DNA of 64,000 nucleotides from Clostridia bacterium (lineage in GTDB: Bacteria; Bacillota; Clostridia; TANB77; UBA1234), in assembly GCA_900765095.1 (NCBI GenBank), contig CAAFRB010000058.1, positions 1-64,000 of the forward strand. Direction: 5' to 3'. Positions 17,541 through 27,226 of the stretch are shown one piece after another. Both the position numbers and the translations under genes were made by a program. Positions within the stretch are counted from its first letter, which is position 1; the number at the start of each line of letters is the position of its first letter. Under the pieces are notes generated by a model that was given only the letters and a program-made list of their open reading frames with translations, was not told where the DNA came from and made no database searches.

Positions 17541-19187
17541 TTATATTTCAATTGTATTTATAATCTTTCTAAATAACTCCATGCCAACTTCATTCATTGC
17601 ATCTGTTTCGCCTGTGAAAATAAGATTGTATAAATTGTTTCCTACCACTATATACAATGAATCTGTCGTCCTATTCTCGTCTTTTATTACAAACTTTATA
17701 GCATCGTTATTTATTATCTTTAACTCCTCAGTCTTCACTATATCCCCATCATTTCTAGCTAACGATTTCAATAGTTCTTTTACTTCTCTTAAACTGTACT
17801 GTTCCATGTCTGTTACAGTGTTTACTTGTATAAACAATTTGAAGAATGCATCTGATTCATTTCGTATCCCCGTATTGTATGAATCATCTACTAATACATA
17901 AAATTCTTTATACCAAAATTTTAGTGAAAGTGCTTTATTATTGTACATGACTTGATTATAATCTGTTATTTGATCTGTTGGAAGTAGTTCTACTGTCGCT
18001 AAAATATTATCTACAATATTCTCACTTACTAGATTAAAGAATGCTAGAACATATAAAACATTTTCTCTTTTTATTATAATCATTTGTGAATTATCGTTAT
18101 CGTCATATAACACATATTCTGCACTCTTCACACTACCAACTTCTTTTTGCCTAAACAAATTTGCATACTGCTTAACTTGTTCGTTTGCCAACGTTAATAT
18201 GTTTTCAACATAATATTTATCGTCTTTCAATATGTTTATTTCTATTATATCTTCTTTATCAAAATCTATTTTCTCTTGTTTATTTGATTCAACTACAGTA
18301 GCAGTAGAAGGAATTGCAAAAGATATTCCGTATTCTTTATTTATGTATTGATTATCTGTTTCTACTTCTTTTGCATATGTTTCTACAATCTTTCCACCAA
18401 CAATTATTTTAGATATGTTTTTATTTTGCTTTTGAATAATCAAATTGCCTTTTACTTCGACATTATTTATTTTTAATGTGTCAATTATATCTTCTTTTAT
18501 TATTAAATTTCCACTAATGACAACTTGATTTAAAACTATATTGTTTTCATATAATAGCGTGTTTCCTTGAATTATTCCTTTATAGATGTTTTCTGTCAAT
18601 ATATTAGGAATTATTCTTTTTATTATTGTTAAAGCTTCTGCTCTCGTTATAGGTGATTTTGGTCTTATTATATTGCCATCATATCCATTCAAATATCCAT
18701 ATCTAACAAATGTGTATACATTTGTTTTGGCCCAATCTGAAATTTCACTTCTATCACTATATGAAATGTCAATACCTATTGCATCTGCTATTTTAAAAGC
18801 TCTTGCTAAAACTACGACTGCTTCTTCTCGTGTTATTGTATCGTTTGGTCTAATATATCCAGTGTCGTCACCTTTTAGTATGCCAGCTTCAACAGCTTTT
18901 CTGACATCGGCATAGTACCAATCTTGTCTTGATATATCTGGAATGTATCTTGAAGACTCGTTTTTTAGGCCTAACATTCTATTAACAACAGCTATAAATT
19001 CAGCTCTTGTCATTTCGTTGTTTGGTTTAAAAGTCCCATCAGAATATCCATTTACTATTTTTTTGTCTGACATATCATCTATTGCTTCTCTTGCCCAATG
19101 CTCGCTTGTATCGCTATAAGCAAATGAAATAGATGAAATTCCAATCATCATCAATATTGATATAACAAAAATACTTATTTTTTTCAT
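17541..19187 (-). CDS. Secreted protein with three N-terminal SLH domains
   Basis: A 548-residue surface protein. A signal peptide (MKKISIFVISILMMIGISS) is followed by three SLH domains up to about residue 190 (HWAREAIDDM, WYYADVRKAV and WAKTNVYTFV with TRAE/TREE motifs), which bind wall polymer. A beta-rich stretch near 200-265 (VVISGNLIIKEDI, VEVKGNLIIQ) resembles right-handed beta-helix repeats. The C-terminal half has two similar segments that both begin like NIEYGISFAIPS and LSLKFWYKEFYVLV; they look like a duplicated PsbP-like fold, but this is a guess. Monocistronic, with its own terminator. Confidence 0.85.
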   Translation of the reverse strand: MKKISIFVISILMMIGISSISFAYSDTSEHWAREAIDDMSDKKIVNGYSDGTFKPNNEMTRAEFIAVVNRMLGLKNESSRYIPDISRQDWYYADVRKAVEAGILKGDDTGYIRPNDTITREEAVVVLARAFKIADAIGIDISYSDRSEISDWAKTNVYTFVRYGYLNGYDGNIIRPKSPITRAEALTIIKRIIPNILTENIYKGIIQGNTLLYENNIVLNQVVISGNLIIKEDIIDTLKINNVEVKGNLIIQKQNKNISKIIVGGKIVETYAKEVETDNQYINKEYGISFAIPSTATVVESNKQEKIDFDKEDIIEINILKDDKYYVENILTLANEQVKQYANLFRQKEVGSVKSAEYVLYDDNDNSQMIIIKRENVLYVLAFFNLVSENIVDNILATVELLPTDQITDYNQVMYNNKALSLKFWYKEFYVLVDDSYNTGIRNESDAFFKLFIQVNTVTDMEQYSLREVKELLKSLARNDGDIVKTEELKIINNDAIKFVIKDENRTTDSLYIVVGNNLYNLIFTGETDAMNEVGMELFRKIINTIEI

Positions 19188-19200
19188 TTATACCTCCGAC

Positions 19201-21379
19201 TTAGCCATTAAAAACATCCATATATTTTTCCAATTTATGTTTTAGACCCGTATTTCTTTTTTTAGTGTCTACATTGTCTATCATTCTGTTAAATACATTT
19301 TCTCTTCCAAGTATAATAAGAAGCTCTTTTGCACGTGTAACCCCAGTATATAAAAGGTTTCTTGTGTATAACATTGGTGGTCCATTAGTTATGATCATAA
19401 TCACAGCTGGAAACTCACTACCCTGGCTTTTATGAATTGTAATAGCATAAGCATGTTCAATTTCTTCTATTATATTAGTTTCGTATTTTACAATTCTATC
19501 ATCAAACACAACTTCGATATAGTCTTGCGTAACAGTCCTTATAATTCCAAGGTCGCCGTTATATACTCCACTTCCATAGGTTTTTCCATCAACACTCTCC
19601 CAATACGCATCGTAGTTGTTTCTAATTTGCATTACTTTGTCGCCTTCTCTAAATGTCACTTCTCCAAATTCTCGCTCCTTTTTCATTGGACTCTTAGAAT
19701 TCAAAATTTGTTGCAATTTTTTATTTAAATTTCTTGTGCCCGTATCTCCTTTTTTGGTCGGTGTCAATATCTGAACGTCCTTTATTATATCATACTTACC
19801 GTAATTTTGGAAGCCTTGTATTAACTAATTCGCTAATTTGTTCTTGAATATTTGTTTCTCTTAAGAAAAAAAAGTCACCGTTTTTTTCGTTTAAAACGAT
19901 ATCTTTATCTCCATCATTGATTTTATGTGCATTAGTAACTATCCTACTTTCTGCTGCTTGTCTATATATTTCAGTAAGTCTATTAGTCGTTATTGTTTCA
20001 CTTTCTACTAGGTCATTCAATACGCTTCCTGGTCCAACAGATGAAAGCTGATCACTATCTCCTATTAAGATTAATTTTGTATTGTCCAACAGCCCTTTTA
20101 CGAGATAATTCATCAATATTATATCTACCATAGACATTTCATCAACAATCACAACAGACTGCTTTATTTTATTTACTGCATAGTCAATGTTAAGCTTTGT
20201 TTCTTCCATTTTTCCAAGTTCTAATAGCCTGTGAAGCGTTTTAGACTCTTCTGAAGTTGCTTCCTCCATTCTCTTTGCAGCTCTTCCAGTAGGAGCACAT
20301 AAAGCAACTTCCATACTTTCCTTTTTAAATAAATGAATTAAAACTTTTACTATTGTTGTTTTTCCTGTTCCAGGTCCTCCCGTGATTATTACAACTTGAT
20401 TTTCAAAGCAAGATTTAACAGCAGCTCTTTGTTCTTTCGATAATTCTATGTTTAGTTCTTTTTCTGTTTCTTTGATTTTCGAATCAATATTATGAACTTT
20501 TTTTACAAAATTTCTTGATAGCATAAGTAATTTTTTAGCAACATTTTCTTCTGATTCATAATAATCTTTTAAGAAAGCATACCCTTCTTCAACATATATT
20601 TCTTTAGCGTATTTTAGTGCGGTAAGCTCATTTTCAACAAGATTCTTATCTACATTTAGTATGTTTCTTACATATTCAACTAGGTTAACCTCTAGTACGC
20701 ACGTGTGCCCATTTCGTGACGCTAATGTTAAAGCATATTTTATTCCGCTAGCTATTCTAAAACCTGAAGTGCTTTCTATTCCCATTGACAAAGCCATCTT
20801 GTCTATATGGTTAAAATCTACGCCGTATAATATATTTAGTAAAGCATACGGATTTTCTTTAATCGCATTTATTGCATTCATCCCGTATTCTTTATATATT
20901 CTATTAGCATTAACAGTTCCAATTCCATATTGTTGCAAGAAAATAACGATTTGCCACAACTCCCATACATTATTGAATTCCTGGGATATTTCCATAGCTC
21001 TCGTTTTGGTTATTCCTTTTATTGCCGTCAACTTTTCCGGCTCATATTGTAAAGTATATATTGTATCTTCCCCAAATTTACTAACAATTTTCTTACTTGT
21101 AGCTGGACCTATTCCTTTTATAATTCCACTTCCTAAATATTTTTCAATCTCAGCTGTAGTGTTTGGAACTGCTTTTTCAAAGGTATTAATTTTAAACTGT
21201 TTTCCATATAAATTGTGATTTACAAATTCTCCCTGAGCAACTATCAAATCTCCTATATTTAGAAAGGGTAAATATCCAACAGCTGTAATTTCTCCACCGT
21301 TTACTGTCATACTACATACAGTATAGCTGTTATTTTCATTTGAAAAAATTATTTCTTCAATTTGCCCCTTTAGTTCCAT
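19201..21379 (-). CDS. recD2: RecD2-type helicase with an internal +1 frameshift at a CGG codon
   Basis: ATP-dependent 5'-3' helicase RecD2, about 725 residues if the shift is read. The first reading frame (21379-19796) holds the N-terminal domain, Walker A (ITGGPGTGKTT, near residue 340) and Walker B (VIVDEMSMVD), and stops at CGG-TAA. Skipping the C of CGG (19801) gives TTA GGT AAG and continues into the expected YDIIKDVQILTP, then VMQIRNNYDAYW and AYAITIHKSQGSEFP in the second frame. The downstream frame has no ribosome binding site. CGG appears nowhere else in frame in the gene. Either a programmed +1 shift, a real mutation or a base-calling error. Confidence 0.88.
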
Positions 21380-21402
21380 TATATATTCCCTTCTATATTA
21401 TT

Positions 21403-21487
21403 AAGAAAGCTGAAACTCCTCAATTTTCAGTCTTTCAGTCCTAGAGAGTCTTCGACTAAAATGCCAAAAATCCCTCGTATAAATTAC
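21403..21487 (+). repeat. Intergenic repeat, degenerate copy D
   Basis: An alpha-like hairpin (AAGAAAGCTGAAACTC ... AATTTTCAGTCTTTC) and a decayed beta hairpin (CTAGAGAGTCTTCGACTAAAATG ... CCCTCG), followed by TATAAATTA. The gamma part is lost. Confidence 0.65.
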
Positions 21488-21526
21488 TATTCTTATGATT
21501 TCAAAGATTCTTTTATTATTATATAA

Positions 21527-21688
21527 TCACCTTTCTTTTTTAGCAATGATATTTTTATACAATTTAGTCATATTTATGACTTTACAAACTATGTAACACA
21601 CACTACTAATAAAGTTTTCTTGCACAAAGTCTATAAAACCATATATAGCAAAGCTCCAAATAAGTGTATCTATAATTAAACTATTCAT
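21527..21688 (-). CDS. Small hydrophobic protein, possibly a gene remnant
   Basis: A 53-codon ORF with a strong ribosome binding site (AAGGAGTGGATTTA before ATG) and a plausible promoter upstream (TTACAC, 18 nt, TACTAT). The product begins MNSLIIDTLIWSFAIYGFID, a single hydrophobic helix. Similar N termini occur in longer clostridial membrane proteins, so this may be the broken start of one. Just past the stop, the +1 frame continues GDYIIIKESLKS before ending. Function unknown. Confidence 0.5.
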   Translation of the reverse strand: MNSLIIDTLIWSFAIYGFIDFVQENFISSVCYIVCKVINMTKLYKNIIAKKER

Positions 21689-21735
21689 TAAATCCACTCC
21701 TTAATATATAGTATGATATATTTTTTAAAGAGTGT

Positions 21736-21770
21736 AAGAAAGCCGAAAATCTCCGATTTTCAGCTTTCTT
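21736..21770. repeat. Alpha-module hairpin after the pilin-like operon
   Basis: AAGAAAGCCGAAAATC-TCC-GATTTTCAGCTTTCTT, a near-perfect 16-bp stem followed by GTTTTT on the plus strand. It sits just beyond the stop of the minus-strand pilin-like gene and could act as its 3' end. Confidence 0.7.
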
Positions 21771-21774
21771 GTTT

Positions 21775-22302
21775 TTAATTAATATTTAATTTGATTTCAT
21801 CTAAACCTTTTATTATTCCATCAACACTAAAAAATCCATCACTGACGCAGATAATAGTTCCAGTGTAAAAATTGACTATGTAATCATATTTTACGTCTCT
21901 AACAGTTATATCGTTGTTAGAGAAATCTAAATCTTCAAGGTGCTTTTCATTTGCTTGCAAATAATAGTATTTATATTTATCACCAAGGTCTGAAGAATTA
22001 ACCGAAACAATATTTTCGATTTCTTGTTCGCTTAATTTATCTACTGTTAAAGTATAAATCTTTTCCGAAGATAGCTCGATATCTGGATATTTTATGACAT
22101 CTATCACAAATTCATCTGTATCTAATCTCAAACTTTGTCTTATTACAAAATCTCGAACATTTTCAAGTTCTCTTCTGGCAACTGCATCGTGCCCTCTCTT
22201 TATTGTATCTAAAGAATATACCCCAACAATTCCGATTAATATTATCATTACAATTATTGTAACTGTTAATGTTATTAAACTTATTCCTCTATTATTTTTC
22301 AT
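21775..22302 (-). CDS. Pilin-like protein 1 (prepilin-type N terminus)
   Basis: A 175-residue protein with a short basic leader and a long hydrophobic N-terminal helix (RGISLITLTVTIIVMIILIG), as in type IV prepilins and pseudopilins, although the usual G/FTLIE cleavage site is altered. The C-terminal part holds YYYLQANEKHLEDL and DYIVNFYTGTIICV, a pattern shared with three other proteins here. It is the last gene of a three-gene operon (15 bp spacing). No pilus assembly ATPase or prepilin peptidase is in the window. Probably exported and held in the membrane; its role is unknown. Confidence 0.75.
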   Translation of the reverse strand: MKNNRGISLITLTVTIIVMIILIGIVGVYSLDTIKRGHDAVARRELENVRDFVIRQSLRLDTDEFVIDVIKYPDIELSSEKIYTLTVDKLSEQEIENIVSVNSSDLGDKYKYYYLQANEKHLEDLDFSNNDITVRDVKYDYIVNFYTGTIICVSDGFFSVDGIIKGLDEIKLNIN

Positions 22303-22316
22303 ATATTAATCTCCCA

Positions 22317-22781
22317 TCATTCGCCAGTAACTTCACTCGACATTTTTTCAATATCTATGCAACCATAAACATTTCCTGTTAGATAATCAATTATATAATA
22401 GTGTGAGCTAGCAACTGACCTAACGCCTAATGATGTTGCCGCATTACCATCTATTATCCTATAATATTCTAATCTCTCAGTCGTTAAGTTTTTCGTGATT
22501 CTTTCAATTTCTTCACCAGATAAGTTATCTGCATAATTTAAAAATTCTGCTAAATCATCAATTTTATTTCCAACAAGAGGATACTTTTCTGGATTTTTTT
22601 CATTTTGTATCATTCTATTGGCTACAGCATCCTTTAAATTTCTGACTTCCATATCATTCTTCGTATTTTGGGCTTCAAAGATACCAAGCATTCCTGTCGA
22701 AAGTACAATTGTAACTAATAATATAATTACAATTATAGTGATAACAAGACTAATCATAGTAACGCCACGCTTTTGCTTCAT
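22317..22781 (-). CDS. Pilin-like protein 2 (prepilin-type N terminus)
   Basis: A 154-residue protein with the basic leader and hydrophobic helix KRGVTMISLVITIIVIILL, followed by a helical region and the shared C-terminal pattern LEYYRIIDGNAATSLGV ... YYIIDYLTGNVYGC. The ATG at 22781 follows GTGAGGGATAGT. It is 15 bp upstream of pilin-like gene 1 and about 20 bp downstream of the GLUG gene. The same build as the products at 21775 and 38066 argues for one protein family. Confidence 0.75.
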   Translation of the reverse strand: MKQKRGVTMISLVITIIVIILLVTIVLSTGMLGIFEAQNTKNDMEVRNLKDAVANRMIQNEKNPEKYPLVGNKIDDLAEFLNYADNLSGEEIERITKNLTTERLEYYRIIDGNAATSLGVRSVASSHYYIIDYLTGNVYGCIDIEKMSSEVTGE

Positions 22782-22800
22782 ACTATCCCTCACTTATAAA

Positions 22801-24459
22801 CTATAAATTATTTTCAAATTTCAAGTATGGAGTATTTACACGTTCTTCTATACCCCAAACGTCAAAGTTCCAATTAGCGAAAGTTGAACGATATCTCATT
22901 TCTTGCGAATTCTTATCTTCAAAATTCAAACTAGTTGTGCTTGGCATAGTAGTTCCTACAGCATATAACTCTTCTCCCGGTGCTAAATTTTTTTCCCAGA
23001 ACACACTTACAACTGAGCAATTTGATTGTGTTGAGATGTTTGATGTACCAACACATCCACCTGCAGTTGAATTTTTGTTTAAAATGTTAGCAGATGTATA
23101 TAAAGAATCAATTTCGATTGTTGCTCTATCTGAAGTACGAGCATATCCAATAAGTCCGCCCATATTTGATTCTCCTCTTATAGTTCCTAGAGAATACGAG
23201 TTTTTCAATTCAAGTTTATTAGATGCTAATATTTCAATCTTACCAATAAGTCCTCCTACAGAGTCTGTTGCTGAAATAGTTGAATTAGCTACACATTCAT
23301 GCATGTATGTAGTACCACTTGCAGGTATCAATCCAGCAAATCCGCCTATTGAAGTTTGACCTATTATATCATCAACCTTTGCATAACATTCTTGTATAGT
23401 TCCTGAACTGTATCTACCTACGAATCCACCAACTTCTTCTCTACCATCTAAGCTCTCCAACGTAACCTTGCAATCTGAAACATTTCCTTGGCTAAATAAT
23501 CCAAACATTCCACCAACAAACGATTCACCAGTTACTTGTGCATAAACTTCTGGTCTTTTATCTGGTTCTAGTCTTTCTTCTGCATCTGTCAATATTCTTG
23601 GAGTAACCACTATTCTACTTGCACTACCAGCCATAGTTCCTGCAAGTGCGCCAGTGTAGTTTTCTCCTACTATGGCTACATTTTCCAAAGTTAAGTTCAC
23701 AATACTTGCTTCTGCTGTAACTTTACCAAAAAGTCCTACATATTGTTCACCTGGTCTATTAATTTTCAAATTACTTATTGTATATCCTCTACCGTCTAGT
23801 TTTCCTCTAAATTCTTCTACTGGTTTCCAACCTTGTCCACTAGAATATTCTGTCATGTCAATGTTTCCAGCTAATTTAAAATTAGCAGCGGAATAGCTAT
23901 GTAATTTTTGCATATCTTCTGCCGTTTTTATTATTATTGTATTTCTAGATGGTATTAATTCTCCTTTTTCTATTGCAACTAGGTCATCTACTGAATGGTA
24001 AACACCGCCTTTGTATTTTATACCACCAACATTTACAACATCGTAAGTATCATAATTTACAATGTATTGCTCTGTAGTAAGATTTAATGCAGTTGTCATG
24101 TCTAACAAGTCTTGTGGGGTTAATAAATAATATCCATATCTGTATTCTTCTATTATTCCATTAATATTCAAACTAACTGGATTTTCTTCCAAGTTTGTTC
24201 CTGGTAAAACTACAGCTGGATCTTCTTTCGCTTCTGACGACTTATTTCTAACGTAGTTTCTAACATTTTGAATATCCTTAGTTATATTAATTCTTCTTAT
24301 CTCATCTGAATTTGATAAGCTTCTGATAATAACTAACAGTATTAGAAAAAATACCATAACACAAACAAATATAATCAATGCTTTTAAAGCTTGCTTTTTA
24401 CTATCTACTATCAAGGTTTCGGTATCTTTTTTAAAAATACCTTTTAAATCAAATCCCAT
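22801..24459 (-). CDS. Membrane-anchored GLUG-repeat protein
   Basis: A 552-residue protein with one transmembrane helix near residues 22-45 (ALIIFVCVMVFFLILLVIIR) and a large outer region. It contains the YYLLTPQDLLDMT ... YIVNYDTYDVV pattern shared with the pilin-like proteins (near 95-125). GLUG-type repeats follow (YVGLFGKVT, YTGALAGTM, FVGGMFGLF, SIGGFAGLI, SVGGLIGKI), as seen in surface adhesins and IgA peptidases. The start at 24459 follows GGAGGGAAGAAAAT; the longer in-frame ATG has none. First gene of the pilin-like operon. Confidence 0.78.
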   Translation of the reverse strand: MGFDLKGIFKKDTETLIVDSKKQALKALIIFVCVMVFFLILLVIIRSLSNSDEIRRINITKDIQNVRNYVRNKSSEAKEDPAVVLPGTNLEENPVSLNINGIIEEYRYGYYLLTPQDLLDMTTALNLTTEQYIVNYDTYDVVNVGGIKYKGGVYHSVDDLVAIEKGELIPSRNTIIIKTAEDMQKLHSYSAANFKLAGNIDMTEYSSGQGWKPVEEFRGKLDGRGYTISNLKINRPGEQYVGLFGKVTAEASIVNLTLENVAIVGENYTGALAGTMAGSASRIVVTPRILTDAEERLEPDKRPEVYAQVTGESFVGGMFGLFSQGNVSDCKVTLESLDGREEVGGFVGRYSSGTIQECYAKVDDIIGQTSIGGFAGLIPASGTTYMHECVANSTISATDSVGGLIGKIEILASNKLELKNSYSLGTIRGESNMGGLIGYARTSDRATIEIDSLYTSANILNKNSTAGGCVGTSNISTQSNCSVVSVFWEKNLAPGEELYAVGTTMPSTTSLNFEDKNSQEMRYRSTFANWNFDVWGIEERVNTPYLKFENNL

Positions 24460-24582
24460 ATTTTCTTCCCTCCAAGAAATTATAATTACTCTCATATTTA
24501 GCTTACTATTCTTAAGTTTTATTGTCAAGAAAAAATCCTTTAAAAAATGACTTAGCAATTGATTCTATAAGACTTTTAAAGG

Positions 24583-24610
24583 CTAAAAAAATAGCGATGA
24601 ATTTCACCGC
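24583..24610 (-). terminator. Intrinsic terminator of the acyl-CoA ligase gene
   Basis: On the minus strand, GCGGTG-AAATT-CATCGC followed by TATTTTTTT. Confidence 0.8.
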
Positions 24611-24624
24611 CATTTTCCATTTTT

Positions 24625-26295
24625 TTATCTTTTAATTTTGTTTGTTGTAGTCTTTTTAAATTCTTCTTCTCTGATTTTTATGTCTGTTATATGCTTATAT
24701 ACTGGTAGTTCTTTTGTAACCTTTGAAATATCCTTTTTCAATACCTCTTCTATATCTACTTCTCCAATCTCTTTAACTTTTTCTTTGTTTAAGTATACCT
24801 CTGCCATAAGAGAATGTTCATGGCCAGAATCATCATTTTTGCCTCTAACAACAACCTCGGCAACGTAAGGCACTTTTAATATGTAACTTTCTATTTCCTC
24901 TGGATATATGTTCTTTCCATTGTCTAAAACTATTACATTCTTCTTTCTTCCATTTATAACTAACAATCCTTTATCATTAAATCTGCCGTAATCCTCTGTG
25001 TTAAACCAACCGTCCTTCAATACTTTTTCAGTACGTTCTTTGTCTTTGTAATATCCCATCATTACGATATCACCTTTTACACAAATTTCTCCGTCACCAT
25101 CACTATTGACATTTTCAAATTTAATTTCACAACAAGGAAGCACTACACCAACAGTTCTTGGATCATTAAATTCTTCTCTATTTACACTAACTAGAGGTGA
25201 ACATTCAGTTATTCCATATCCATTTATCAAGTCAATACCAATTGAATCAAAGAAATATCCTATGTCTGCTCTTAATGGTGCTCCACCAACTACAATCTTG
25301 CGTAGTTTTCCACCAAAGGCTTCGTGAATAGATTTGAAGAAAGTTTTTCTCTTGTCAATTCCAATCTTTCTTAAGCAATTACTTAATTTAATTAAAAATT
25401 TCAATCCACTTTCTTTATTAGTTTTTTTAGCATTATTCCATATATTTTTATAGAAGATTTCAGCAAATGCCGGAACTAAATATATGTAATCTGGCTTGTA
25501 GTATTGTATGTTTTTCAAGACATTCTTTAAACTATCATTTATACATATAGTTGAATGTTTTAGCATTCCAACAAGAAGACCAGAAACAGCTTCATAAGTA
25601 TGGTGATATGGCAAAACAGACAAACATTTTGTATATATAACAGCTACTCTTAAGCCATAATATGCACTACTTACTAAATTATGTTCTGAAAGCATTACTC
25701 CCTTTGGTTTATCTGTTGTTCCAGAAGTATAAACAAGCATCTTTAATTTTTTAGTATCATCATGTTCTATCTCTTCAAATATGTGATTTCCGTTTTCAAT
25801 TTCTTTCCTACCAATTTCTAAGAACTTAGAATAAGATAACGACACATCATCGTCATCCTTCTTATTAAAAGCAACAAAGTACTTAATTTGAGGTAATTCT
25901 TTTTTTATGTCATCTATGTATTCTTCGTACTTTGAAGAATAAAATAAAAGTTCACTCTCACTATTTTTTAACACGTTAATTATCTCAATCTTTGTCAATT
26001 CCTTGTCAATAGGCACAAACACTCCGTTTGAACGTAAAGCCGTCAAATATGTAGTAATCCAATTGTAACTATTTTCGCCTATCGTAGCCAAATGCTTATC
26101 CGCCATTCCTATCTTTAGCAAAGCTGTGCCTAAACTGTTAATATCGCTCTTAAATTGCTTATATGTTATTTCTATTAGTTTATCTTTTTCTTTATATTCA
26201 AACGCATTCACATTTCCTGCTTCTTTTTCCGCCAAGTCAATAATTTCTTTTATTGTATTTACTTTAGGTACGTCGTTATACTTTATATCCTTCAT
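24625..26295 (-). CDS. AMP-dependent synthetase/ligase, long-chain fatty acid-CoA ligase type
   Basis: A 556-residue adenylate-forming enzyme. The P-loop-like motif TSGTTDKPKGVMLSEHN is near 190-206, NGYGITECSPL near 355 and the hinge region NGRKKNVIVLDNGKNIYPEE near 445-465. The usual reaction is ATP-dependent activation of a carboxylate, most likely a fatty acid, to an acyl-AMP and then acyl-CoA. The substrate cannot be fixed from sequence. A TetR gene lies upstream on the same strand, which suggests fatty-acid-responsive control. Repeat copy E is between them. Start after AAGGAGGCATATAG. Confidence 0.9.
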   Translation of the reverse strand: MKDIKYNDVPKVNTIKEIIDLAEKEAGNVNAFEYKEKDKLIEITYKQFKSDINSLGTALLKIGMADKHLATIGENSYNWITTYLTALRSNGVFVPIDKELTKIEIINVLKNSESELLFYSSKYEEYIDDIKKELPQIKYFVAFNKKDDDDVSLSYSKFLEIGRKEIENGNHIFEEIEHDDTKKLKMLVYTSGTTDKPKGVMLSEHNLVSSAYYGLRVAVIYTKCLSVLPYHHTYEAVSGLLVGMLKHSTICINDSLKNVLKNIQYYKPDYIYLVPAFAEIFYKNIWNNAKKTNKESGLKFLIKLSNCLRKIGIDKRKTFFKSIHEAFGGKLRKIVVGGAPLRADIGYFFDSIGIDLINGYGITECSPLVSVNREEFNDPRTVGVVLPCCEIKFENVNSDGDGEICVKGDIVMMGYYKDKERTEKVLKDGWFNTEDYGRFNDKGLLVINGRKKNVIVLDNGKNIYPEEIESYILKVPYVAEVVVRGKNDDSGHEHSLMAEVYLNKEKVKEIGEVDIEEVLKKDISKVTKELPVYKHITDIKIREEEFKKTTTNKIKR

Positions 26296-26317
26296 CTATA
26301 TGCCTCCTTAATCCTTT

Positions 26318-26417
26318 AAGAAAGATGAAAATCTCCGATTTCCATTCTTTCTACAATAGGAAAGAGAAAACAATATAAAAAACATTGTGAAATTTGTTAC
26401 TTTCCCATTGTATAAAA
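26318..26417 (+). repeat. Intergenic repeat, copy E
   Basis: An alpha hairpin (AAGAAAGATGAAAATC ... GATTTCCATTCTTTC) directly joined to the gamma palindrome (TACAATAGGAAAG 26352-26364; CTTTCCCATTGTA 26400-26412). The beta hairpin and linker are missing, showing that modules can be lost separately. Confidence 0.8.
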
Positions 26418-26513
26418 ATATAAATTAGTTTTTCTTTTGATTATAATTTGATAATCAAAAACTTACAGTCAAATTATATTTTAAAAAGATATTAAAGTCA
26501 TTAAACTAGATGG

Positions 26514-27074
26514 TCAGTTTTTTAAAAGTTTCAATATGTAATCAGTATATTCTTTATACAACTCATTTATAGTAAGCTCTTCTTTTCCTTTATACATAAG
26601 GCATGAACATATCACACTATATATTACGTAAGCAGTAACTTCAGGGTTTCCTTTTTTTATCTCGCCTTTACTCATTCCCTCTTCAACAACATTCTTTATT
26701 TTAAACAAATAGTTTTCTATACATTTCTTGCAGGCCTTATTTCTTTCGCCATTGCCCCACATATCGCCTAATATTATTCTAACAAAGTTTTCATACTTAA
26801 TTATTACCTTTATTTGTACTAATATTATTTCTTTTATCTTTTCTATAGAATTATCAGCCTTTTTTATTCTCAATTCAACACTATTTATTAATAGCTTTCC
26901 ACCCTCTTCAACTAAAAAGAAAAATATGTCTTCTTTCTTTTGGAAATGATAATAAAACGTTCCTTTGGCAATGCCTGCAACAGCAGTTATTTCCTCGATA
27001 CTTGTTGAATCATAGCCTTTTGTTGCAAAAAGTTCCATAGCCTTTTCAAAAATCTTTCTTTTTGTTTTATGCAT
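26514..27074 (-). CDS. TetR/AcrR-family transcriptional regulator
   Basis: A 186-residue TetR repressor. The N-terminal helix-turn-helix (ITAVAGIAKGTFYYHFQKKEDIF) is near residues 25-47 and the C-terminal ligand domain is helical with a CKKC pair near 110. Adjacent to and upstream of an acyl-CoA ligase gene on the same strand, so the ligase or the regulator itself is a likely target, with an acyl-CoA as a plausible ligand (inference). ATG at 27074 preferred over an upstream GTG because AGAGGTG fits it better. Confidence 0.9.
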   Translation of the reverse strand: MHKTKRKIFEKAMELFATKGYDSTSIEEITAVAGIAKGTFYYHFQKKEDIFFFLVEEGGKLLINSVELRIKKADNSIEKIKEIILVQIKVIIKYENFVRIILGDMWGNGERNKACKKCIENYLFKIKNVVEEGMSKGEIKKGNPEVTAYVIYSVICSCLMYKGKEELTINELYKEYTDYILKLLKN

Positions 27075-27226
27075 AATAATTTTCACCTCTTCAAATTACT
27101 TTTATTTTGTTTTCACGAATGTTACCCATATTTCATAAATAAGAAAGTAGAAAGCTTTTGTTTCCTATCTTTCGAATCTCGCAAATCTTTGCTGTATAAA
27201 ATTAAAACATATAAATACTATCATAA

